Assembly (NCBI GenBank): GCA_903938075.1
Contig: CAJABS010000116.1
Span: 1 to 48,131 of the forward strand
Source of the DNA: an uncultured Chloroflexota bacterium
GTDB lineage: Bacteria > Chloroflexota > Limnocylindria > Limnocylindrales > Limnocylindraceae
Direction: 5' to 3'
Length of the DNA stretch: 48,131 nt
The notes beneath the pieces were generated by a model. That model was not told the DNA's origin. It worked only from the letters and a program-made list of their open reading frames with translations, and ran no database searches. A program made the position numbers and the translations under genes. Numbering within the stretch: the stretch's first letter is position 1; each line of letters begins with the position of its first letter. Positions 1 through 6,536 of the stretch are shown piece after piece.

Positions 1-714
1 GGCAATAGAGGAGACGCCCGTAAAGTCTGTTTGCGGATCAGTCTTCCGTAAGACCTCTTGTGCATAAGCCACGGTGTCTGAATAATCACCGCGTCCCGCC
101 TGCGAAACGTTGTACGAAGCTGACGACTTGTCCATACGAATCCAGCCAGGGACTTTCACGAATTCAACGTTCAACTTGCCGTATGACATCTCCTTGTAAT
201 CGGCAATTACCTTGGCAGAGATACGGTCAAAATATGAGTCGGAGCTCCCCTGCTTTGGTGCATTTGAGAAGTCTACGAAGATGATTGCAATACGGACCTT
301 TCCAGTGGTTGCCGATGAGGCAGATTCGGTGATTGGGAAACCGCTAGGGAAGTCCAAGCCTTTGCCGTTGGCAATCTTGCAGGCCTCAATCGGTAGGCGA
401 CCAGCGATAGGTGGGGTTGGCGGTGCGGTTGGGGTGGGCGTAGGCGATGGCGTCGGCGTTGGTGTGACTGATCCATCGGTGGGCGTCGGGGTCGGTGACT
501 CGATCGCGACCCCCGGCTCGCCAGGGACACGAATGAAGCCGGCCCGGTGAGCGCCTCCGACAAGTCCAACAAACAATACGCAGGCAGTGATGAGGGCGAG
601 GAACCGGGTGAGGCCTGAGCCTGGGCGTGGGAGATTGCGAGGCGAGGGTCCCGAGGTTGCTGGGGGTAGGTCTTCTCCGTCGAACCAAGCTTCGAATCGA
701 TCACGTGGCGGCAT
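1..714 (-). CDS. Secreted M6-like metallopeptidase, N-terminal part (truncated by window edge)
   Basis: The minus-strand frame is open from an ATG at 714 to the window edge (238 codons, no stop), so this is the N-terminal part only. The start has an AAAGGA Shine-Dalgarno 6-7 nt upstream. Residues 1-45 look cytoplasmic and are followed by one hydrophobic segment (around 46-67). A Pro/Thr linker with TPTPTP repeats comes next, at about residues 80-115. The folded part then begins with a strand like IAIIFVDFS and continues with a YKEMSYGKLNVEFVKVPGW-type stretch. That order resembles the N-terminus of M6 (immune inhibitor A-like) peptidases, where an HExxH zinc site would follow outside the window. 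The family call is by pattern only; the secreted, anchored nature is clearer. Confidence 0.6.
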   Translation of the reverse strand, partial: MPPRDRFEAWFDGEDLPPATSGPSPRNLPRPGSGLTRFLALITACVLFVGLVGGAHRAGFIRVPGEPGVAIESPTPTPTDGSVTPTPTPSPTPTPTAPPTPPIAGRLPIEACKIANGKGLDFPSGFPITESASSATTGKVRIAIIFVDFSNAPKQGSSDSYFDRISAKVIADYKEMSYGKLNVEFVKVPGWIRMDKSSASYNVSQAGRGDYSDTVAYAQEVLRKTDPQTDFTGVSSIA

Positions 715-802
715 TGGGATCCTTTCTGATGAAACCTCATCTTGCCTTGTGCGAGGCGTCGCTGCAATGTGGGTTCCCTTGGGTTGAGCTGCACCCCTCC
801 GC

Positions 803-808
803 TACCCT
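803..808 (+). promoter_or_regulatory. -10 box (TACCCT) for leaderless hom
   Basis: TACCCT fits TANNNT and ends exactly 6 nt before the hom ATG at 815, so the first transcribed base would be about the A of ATG. No Shine-Dalgarno is present between. A TTGGGT at 779-784 with an 18-nt spacer is a possible -35. The same spacing recurs at three other genes in the window. Confidence 0.55.
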
Positions 809-814
809 TACCCC

Positions 815-1888
815 ATGGCAGAGCAGACGGGTTGGCAGGGCGAACGGCTCACGATCGGGCTCCTTGGTGGGGGCACGGTCGGGGCGGCAGTTGCGCGCGG
901 GCTGGCGAGCCGAGCTGAAGAGTGGGGGATCGGCATCGCGGGGATCGCGGTGCGCGACCTGGCCAAGGCGCAGGCCGCTGGGCTCGATCGCATTGCACCA
1001 CTAACTACCGACCCTGCGGCGCTTGCCGCCTCTGATGATGTTGATGTTGTCGTTGAGCTCATGGGCGGGCTTGACCCAGCCATGCCGATCGTTGAGGCCG
1101 CGCTCAAGGCGGGCCGTCCGGTCGTTACTGCGAACAAGCTGCTGCTGGCAACCTTCGGTGCGCGACTCGAATCGTTGGCGCGATCAACCGATACGGCGCT
1201 GCGCTTTGAGTCGGCGGTGGCTGCCGGTGTGCCAGTGATTGGTGTGTTGGCTCGGGACATGTCGGCGAATGAGATCACCTCAATTCGCGGCATCATCAAT
1301 GGCACCACCAACTACATCCTCACCAAGATGGAGAGCGAGGGCTGGTCGTACGACCAGGCGCTCGCCGAGGCACAGAAGATCGGCTACGCCGAGGCGAACC
1401 CAAAGAGCGACGTCGAGGGCGAAGATGCCGCAGCAAAGCTTGTGGTGTTGGCGCGACTCGCTGCGGGCGCATGGCCAGCACTCTCGCACGTGCAGTTCGA
1501 CGATGCCCCTGGTATTACCGGCGTCACTGCTGCGGCGATTGCCGATGCGGCAACGCGCGGTGCGCGACTGCGCATGATTGCGGAGTGGCGGAACGGTGGC
1601 GACGATGCGTCAAAGGATTCGCTATCGGTGCGCGTCACCGAAGTGCCGGCTGACTCGCGACTCGGTACCACCGTTGGTGGAGGGAATCTGATTGTGATCT
1701 CGGGTGATCTGATTGGTGATCTCACCATGGCGGGCGCGGGTGCTGGCCCAGGGTCGACCGCTTCGGGTGTGTTGAACGATCTGTTGGCGATTGCGCGCGG
1801 TGAGGGTTCGTCGTGGGGCGATCTCCCTGCGGCGATCGCGGCACCAGCGCCGGCATGGATCAAGGCAGCAAAGCGCGGTGCAAAGTGA
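815..1888 (+). CDS. hom: Homoserine dehydrogenase without ACT domain
   Basis: This enzyme reduces aspartate semialdehyde to homoserine with NAD(P)H, the branch point to threonine and methionine. The 357-aa protein begins with a Rossmann motif (GGGTVGAAVARG, residues 18-29). The substrate-site signature NGTTNYIL starts at about residue 162, and GYAEANPKSDVEGEDAAAK follows. The protein ends soon after a GPGSTASGVLNDLL segment, so the C-terminal ACT regulatory domain of the common 430-residue form is missing. Feedback control would then rest on the aspartate kinase downstream. The gene appears leaderless and opens the operon; its TGA overlaps the GTG of the next gene. Confidence 0.93.
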   Translation: MAEQTGWQGERLTIGLLGGGTVGAAVARGLASRAEEWGIGIAGIAVRDLAKAQAAGLDRIAPLTTDPAALAASDDVDVVVELMGGLDPAMPIVEAALKAGRPVVTANKLLLATFGARLESLARSTDTALRFESAVAAGVPVIGVLARDMSANEITSIRGIINGTTNYILTKMESEGWSYDQALAEAQKIGYAEANPKSDVEGEDAAAKLVVLARLAAGAWPALSHVQFDDAPGITGVTAAAIADAATRGARLRMIAEWRNGGDDASKDSLSVRVTEVPADSRLGTTVGGGNLIVISGDLIGDLTMAGAGAGPGSTASGVLNDLLAIARGEGSSWGDLPAAIAAPAPAWIKAAKRGAK

Positions 1889-2316
1889 GCGCGCCGCTGC
1901 GCATTACGTATCCCACCGGTTGGCTGCTTGCCGTGGCGAACACCGATGCCACTGCCGAGCGCGGCCGAAAGCACGCCGAGGCCACGGGTGTTGCCGATGT
2001 GCTGCTGCTCGATGTTGCAGGGCCAAGTGTTGCCACCCTGGCGAAGCCGGGCCTATTCGGTCGCTTCATGAACCTGCTCCGCCACTTGAGCACCGACCAG
2101 GCGGCCGACTTGATTGTGTATGAAGGGGCGCGTGTGGCTGGGCGCACCGTGCTCGCCGTGCGTGGCTTGAGCGAAGCACAGCGTCGTGAGCTCGCTACCG
2201 CTTGGAAGAGCGAGGGGCTGCACTTCATTAACTACTTCGGCGGCGTCACCAGCGAAGACTGGGGAATCTGGCAGGGGCCGGTCCTGCCGGAACTACCGAG
2301 CTGGGTGTGGCGATGA
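1885..2316 (+). CDS. Conserved-looking protein of unknown function inside the threonine operon
   Basis: A 143-aa protein starting with GTG at 1885, which overlaps the hom stop (GTGA). Its own stop overlaps the thrC ATG (ATGA), so it is translationally coupled on both sides. It has no signal peptide or membrane segment. The sequence alternates predicted strands and helices (WLLAVANTDATAERGRKHAE, DVLLLDV, DLIVYEG, TVLAVRGLSEAQRRELATAW, HFINYFGG), which suggests a small alpha/beta fold. I do not recognise a family. The tight embedding argues for a role linked to threonine or homoserine metabolism, but no catalytic motif supports a specific function. Confidence 0.75.
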   Translation: MSAPLRITYPTGWLLAVANTDATAERGRKHAEATGVADVLLLDVAGPSVATLAKPGLFGRFMNLLRHLSTDQAADLIVYEGARVAGRTVLAVRGLSEAQRRELATAWKSEGLHFINYFGGVTSEDWGIWQGPVLPELPSWVWR

Positions 2317-3383
2317 GCGGCTCATTTGGCGCACGCCCAGTGCTGCTGGAGCGCTTCCGCGACCTGCTCCCCGTTACGAGTGCTACCCCGCTGCTGACGC
2401 TTGGTGAGGGCGCAACCCCTCTAGTACGAGTGCCGCGCCTCGGTGCGGACATTGGTGCGTCAGACCTCTGGTTGAAGGTTGAGGGGGCGAATCCGACCGG
2501 ATCGTTCAAGGATCGCGGCATGGTCGTGGCGGTTGCCAAGGCGGCAGAGTCTGGCGCGCGCGCCATTGTGTGTGCAAGTACCGGCAACACCTCGGCATCG
2601 GCCGCTGCGTACGCCGCCGCCGCGGGGCTCGAAGCGATCGTACTGTTGCCCGCGGGCAAGATCGCCGCGGGGAAGTTGCTGCAGGCGTTTGCCGCTGGCG
2701 CGAAAGTCATCTCTATTGATGGCAACTTTGATGACGCGCTCGAGATCGTTCGCGAGCTCGGCACCGGGGGTGGTGGGGTAGAGATCGTGAACTCGATCAA
2801 TCCGCATCGCATTGCTGGCCAGGCTACGGCGGCGCACGAGATCATTGCCGATCTTGGCGACGCCCCCGATGTGTTGGCGCTCCCCGTTGGCAACGCCGGC
2901 AACATCAGCGCCTACTGGCGCGGCTTCACTGACGCGGTGCGCATTGGCAGCACCAAGCGACGACCGCGCATGGCCGGCTTCCAGGCCGCCGGTGCCGCGC
3001 CATTTGTCTCTGGTGCGCCGATTGCGAACCCTGAGACCGTCGCCACCGCTATTCGCATCGGCAAGCCCGCGTCGTGGGATCTGGCGATTGCCGCGCGCGA
3101 CGAGTCGGGTGGCTTCATTCGGGCTGTCACTGACGACGAGATTCTGCGCGCGCAGGCCGACATCATTCAACTGGGTGGCATCTTCGTAGAGCCAGCCTGC
3201 GCCGCGCCGATTGCCGGCCTGCGCAACGCCATCGCCGACGGTTCTATTGACGGGTCGCAACGCATCGTTGCGGTGATGACGGGCTTCGGCCTGAAAGACC
3301 CCGACACCGCGTCGCGCCTTATTGGTGAGATTCGGCAGTCAGATGCAACGGTCGCCGGCGTTCGCCGTGCGCTCGGTTGGTAG
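2313..3383 (+). CDS. thrC: Threonine synthase
   Basis: A PLP-dependent fold-type II enzyme that converts O-phosphohomoserine to threonine. The 356-aa protein shows the PLP-lysine motif NPTGSFKDRG with Lys66. An STGNTSASAAAYAAAAG phosphate/substrate loop follows, then a glycine-rich LPVGNAGNISAYW segment that fits PLP phosphate binding. The length fits the short bacterial ThrC class. The ATG at 2313 overlaps the previous stop (ATGA); the alternative GTG two codons earlier would increase the overlap and is less likely. thrB follows after 20 bp. Confidence 0.95.
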   Translation: MSGSFGARPVLLERFRDLLPVTSATPLLTLGEGATPLVRVPRLGADIGASDLWLKVEGANPTGSFKDRGMVVAVAKAAESGARAIVCASTGNTSASAAAYAAAAGLEAIVLLPAGKIAAGKLLQAFAAGAKVISIDGNFDDALEIVRELGTGGGGVEIVNSINPHRIAGQATAAHEIIADLGDAPDVLALPVGNAGNISAYWRGFTDAVRIGSTKRRPRMAGFQAAGAAPFVSGAPIANPETVATAIRIGKPASWDLAIAARDESGGFIRAVTDDEILRAQADIIQLGGIFVEPACAAPIAGLRNAIADGSIDGSQRIVAVMTGFGLKDPDTASRLIGEIRQSDATVAGVRRALGW

Positions 3384-3403
3384 CGAGTAGCGAAGGAGGC
3401 GTC

Positions 3404-4432
3404 ATGAAGGCAGAGGCTCTGGTCGGTCGTTCCGTCACCGTAGCGGTGCCCGCCACCGTGGCGAACCTTGGCGCCGGCTACGACGTGCTCGGCCTCGCCC
3501 TCGAGATGACCAACGAACTCACCGTGCAGGTCACGGGCATTGCCGCCTCAGGGAAAGGCACGGTTACCTACGGCGCTTCGGGCGAGGGCGCAGAGGAGCT
3601 GGCGCCCAACCGCACGAACATGGCGCTCGACGCGGTGTACCGCGGCCTCTCGATTGCGGGCGTCACCGGCGCCGATGCGCTCGACCTTGCCGTCACTGCG
3701 GTCAATACGATTCCCCTCTCGCGTGGCTTGGGCTCATCAGCCGCGGCCATTGTGGGCGGGTTGTTTGCTGGTGCTGCGCTTGCGGGTACGCAGGCGGGCG
3801 CCTCGGGGGCGAGCGGCGCCTGCTTCGAGTCATTTAGCGATCCGCTCACCGACAAGCTGTTTGCCGCCGCCGATGAGATTGAGGGGCACCCAGATAACGT
3901 TGCCGCCGCCATCTTTGGCGGCTGTGTCGCGAGTGGTCGCGCCAACGGTGTGCTCACCGCGCGCATCATTCATGTGCCGCACGACGCAATCCCCGTGGTG
4001 CTGATCCCCGACGTGCGTTTCGAGACGAGCGTCATGCGCGCCGTGTTGCCGAAGATCGTTCCGATTGACGACGCGGTGCACAACGCCTCGCGACTCGCCC
4101 TCGGCATCACCGCCCTCGAGGCGGGCGAAGTCTCGGGCTTTGCGATCCTCTCCGACGATCGCGTGCACCAGCCGTATCGCATCAAGCGCTACGCCGCGCT
4201 GCCGCAGCTCTTCGCCGCGGCGCTGAACGCGGGTGCAACGAGCGCCTGCCTCGCGGGCTCCGGCTCTTCGGTATTGGCGATCGTCGACGACGAGCGCGGC
4301 GACGACGGGATCGCCGCCGTGATTGCGGCGCTTGATGCTGCAGCTGCGACAGCGGGCGTGGGCGGACACGCTGAACAGATTGAGGTCGACCAAGAGGGGG
4401 TACGCATCCTTCGTTCGGTCGGAGTGAAGTGA
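3404..4432 (+). CDS. thrB: Homoserine kinase (GHMP family)
   Basis: It phosphorylates homoserine with ATP to O-phosphohomoserine, the substrate of the upstream threonine synthase. The 342-aa protein has the GHMP-kinase ATP loop PLSRGLGSSAAAIVGG around residues 104-119. N-terminally it has an ATVANLGAGYDVLGLAL substrate motif, and C-terminally SACLAGSGSSVLAIVD. The start ATG at 3404 has an excellent GAAGGAGG ribosome site 5 nt upstream, so the GTG earlier in the same frame is not used here. The stop overlaps the lysC GTG (GTGA). Confidence 0.95.
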   Translation: MKAEALVGRSVTVAVPATVANLGAGYDVLGLALEMTNELTVQVTGIAASGKGTVTYGASGEGAEELAPNRTNMALDAVYRGLSIAGVTGADALDLAVTAVNTIPLSRGLGSSAAAIVGGLFAGAALAGTQAGASGASGACFESFSDPLTDKLFAAADEIEGHPDNVAAAIFGGCVASGRANGVLTARIIHVPHDAIPVVLIPDVRFETSVMRAVLPKIVPIDDAVHNASRLALGITALEAGEVSGFAILSDDRVHQPYRIKRYAALPQLFAAALNAGATSACLAGSGSSVLAIVDDERGDDGIAAVIAALDAAAATAGVGGHAEQIEVDQEGVRILRSVGVK

Positions 4433-5682
4433 CCGCCTCGTCGAAGCTGCTCGTTCAGAAGTACGGCGGGAGCTCGGTCGGCTCCGTTGAGCGCATTGCC
4501 GCCGTTGTGGCGCGCATCGCGCGCGATCGCGCCGCAGGTCGCGATGTTGTTGTAGTTGTTTCCGCGATGGGCGACACCACCGACGACTTGCTCGCGTTGG
4601 CGTCGTCGGTCACTGGCGGCGCACTGCCAAACGCGCGCGAGCAAGATGCGCTGCTCGCCACTGGCGAGATTCAGTCGGCCGCGTTACTGGCCATGGCCCT
4701 TATTGCGCGCGGCACCGATGCCATCTCGCTGAGTGGTGCCCAGGCGGGGATCAGCGCCGACGGCACCTACGGCAAGGGGCGCATCGCTGGCATTGAGCCG
4801 AAGCGCGTGCGCGCCGAACTCGACGCTGGTCGGGTCGTGATCGTGGCGGGATTCCAGGGGGTGAGCGAGGGCTCCGAAACGACGACCCTAGGCCGTGGCG
4901 GCTCCGACACCTCGGCGGTCGCGTTGGCGGCAGCCCTGGGGGCGGATCGCTGCCAGATCTTTACCGACGTGCGTGGCGTCTACACCGCCGACCCCCGCGC
5001 CGTGCCCGCCGCCCGCCAACTCTCGGTCGTGGGGTACGAGGAGATGCTCGAGCTCGCCAACCAGGGGGCCCAGGTCATGCAGACCCGCGCCGTGGAGCTC
5101 GGCTGGGTCAATAACGTAGCCATTGAAGTACTCAGTTCATTTGAGGAGCAGCCAGGGACAGTAATCAAGGAGGATACGCAGGTGGAGAAGCGCAATAAGG
5201 TTCGCGGCCTGGCGGCCGATACGAAGGTGGCGAAGGTGACCATGGTTGCCGTGCCCGACAAGCCCGGTATCGCGCGCTCGGTGTTCGATCCGCTCTCGGC
5301 GTCAAACATCAACGTCGACATGATCGTGCAGAACATCTCGCATGACGGCACTACCGACCTCTCGTTCACCACCTCGCGCGCAGATCTTGCCGCGGCACGC
5401 CCCGTGCTCGAAAAGATTCGCGCCGAGATTGGTGCGCGCGCACTTGAGATCGACGAGAACGTGGCAAAGGTGTCGATCGTTGGTGCCGGTATTCAGAATG
5501 CGCCAGGCTACGCCGCGCGCATGTTCGGCACACTCGCCGATGCGAAGATCAACATTCAGATGATCTCAACATCCGAGATTCGCATCACCTGCATTGTTAG
5601 CGAGTCTGACGCGCCACGCGCACTGCAGGCGTTGCACGATGCGTTTGATTTGGCAACGCCCGACGCCGTCGACACGGAGTAG
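4429..5682 (+). CDS. lysC: Aspartate kinase with two ACT domains
   Basis: It phosphorylates aspartate, the first step to lysine, threonine and methionine. The 417-aa protein has the kinase motif KYGGSSVGS (residues 10-18) and FTDVRGVYTADPR (about 178-190). Two ACT domains follow, starting near residues 266 and 345, as in the monofunctional lysine/threonine-inhibited class. It starts with GTG overlapping the thrB stop. An in-frame GTG at 5182 with its own strong ribosome site suggests a separately translated beta subunit (see 5167-5184). With no ACT domain on homoserine dehydrogenase, this is the likely feedback-control point of the operon. Confidence 0.95.
   Translation: MTASSKLLVQKYGGSSVGSVERIAAVVARIARDRAAGRDVVVVVSAMGDTTDDLLALASSVTGGALPNAREQDALLATGEIQSAALLAMALIARGTDAISLSGAQAGISADGTYGKGRIAGIEPKRVRAELDAGRVVIVAGFQGVSEGSETTTLGRGGSDTSAVALAAALGADRCQIFTDVRGVYTADPRAVPAARQLSVVGYEEMLELANQGAQVMQTRAVELGWVNNVAIEVLSSFEEQPGTVIKEDTQVEKRNKVRGLAADTKVAKVTMVAVPDKPGIARSVFDPLSASNINVDMIVQNISHDGTTDLSFTTSRADLAAARPVLEKIRAEIGARALEIDENVAKVSIVGAGIQNAPGYAARMFGTLADAKINIQMISTSEIRITCIVSESDAPRALQALHDAFDLATPDAVDTE
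5167..5184 (+). promoter_or_regulatory. Internal ribosome binding site and GTG start for lysC beta subunit
   Basis: AAGGAGG (5167-5173) lies 8 nt before an in-frame GTG (5182-5184) inside lysC. Translation from it would give a 166-aa protein consisting of the two ACT domains. Bacillus, Corynebacterium and Thermus lysC genes are known to make alpha2beta2 kinases from such an internal start. The surrounding codons are AT-richer than the rest of the gene, which fits selection for a ribosome site. Confidence 0.6.
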
Positions 5683-5687
5683 TTGCT

Positions 5688-6506
5688 CTGACGAAGATCG
5701 CCGTTGAACGGCTCGATGCCGTTGACTCCACTAATGATGTAGCTCGTGCCCGACTTCTCGCCGGTGCCGTTGCTACCGATACGCCGCTGCTGATCCGCGC
5801 CGAGACGCAGAGCGCCGGTCGCGGCCGTCGCGGACGCACCTGGCTCGATGCACCAGGCACTGGTCTCTTGATGAGCCTTGCACTGCGCGCTGGCGCTGGT
5901 TCGCCACTTCCTGCTGACGCAGATCGCTGGTGGCGCGTTGCCGCCGAGTTCTCACTGGCGGTTGCCGACGCAATCGAAGATGCCGCGGGGATGCAGATCG
6001 GCACCGTTGGGTTGAAGTGGCCAAATGATTTGGTCGTTCGCAACATTGAGGGGGGCGTGACGCGCAGCTTTCGCAAGGTAGGCGGCGTACTGGCCGAGGC
6101 GGGTGACGCCGGGAGTGACTCTGCCTGGTTAGTTGTTGGCCTCGGGTTGAATGTGCGCGGCGATGTGTCGAAACTTGATCCGACCCTGGCGGCAACGGCG
6201 ACAAGTTTGGAGATCGCCACCGGGCGACCCATTGATCGTGAGGCGCTCTTTACCGACGCCGTCGCACGACTTGAGGGGCGACTCGGTGCCCTGGCCGAGG
6301 GGCGCTTCGACGTGGCGAACTGGCGCTCCCGCCAGCTCCTTGAGGGGTGCGAGGTAGAGCTTGAGGGCGGGGCAGGGGAGGCGATCAGTGGGCGCGTCGT
6401 GGGGCACGACGGTGCCTCGGGGGCCCTGATTCTGAGCGTGGACGGCACGGAGCGTGCCATTTTGGCGGGCGAGGTGACCAAGGTCGTGCGGATCGCCATC
6501 CCGTAG
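5688..6506 (+). CDS. birA: Biotin-[acetyl-CoA-carboxylase] ligase (BirA catalytic class)
   Basis: It joins biotin to the lysine of a BCCP through biotinyl-AMP. The frame contains DAVDSTNDVAR at its N-terminus, the biotin-loop motif AETQSAGRGRRGRTW (about residues 38-52), GLKWPNDL (108-115) and a small C-terminal SH3-like domain. There is no N-terminal DNA-binding domain, so it is a ligase only. No ATG, GTG or TTG exists in frame between the upstream in-frame stop (5646) and the conserved region. The best start is CTG at 5688, 8 nt after GGAG, giving 272 aa; the next ATG (5868) would cut into the catalytic core. The position directly upstream of the carboxylase genes fits. Confidence 0.88.
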   Translation: MTKIAVERLDAVDSTNDVARARLLAGAVATDTPLLIRAETQSAGRGRRGRTWLDAPGTGLLMSLALRAGAGSPLPADADRWWRVAAEFSLAVADAIEDAAGMQIGTVGLKWPNDLVVRNIEGGVTRSFRKVGGVLAEAGDAGSDSAWLVVGLGLNVRGDVSKLDPTLAATATSLEIATGRPIDREALFTDAVARLEGRLGALAEGRFDVANWRSRQLLEGCEVELEGGAGEAISGRVVGHDGASGALILSVDGTERAILAGEVTKVVRIAIP

Positions 6507-6510
6507 CGGG

Positions 6511-6516
6511 TACCAT
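6511..6516 (+). promoter_or_regulatory. Possible -10 box upstream of the acc/fab operon
   Basis: TACCAT just after the birA stop would start a transcript near 6523 carrying the strong AAGGGAGGGG ribosome site of accDA. No convincing -35 is visible, so this is tentative. Confidence 0.3.
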
Positions 6517-6536
6517 CTCCATCTAAGGGAGGGGTA

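Noticed and set aside
420..500. Tandem GT-rich repeats near the window start
   Set aside because: They encode the Pro/Thr linker of the secreted peptidase and are not a DNA repeat element.
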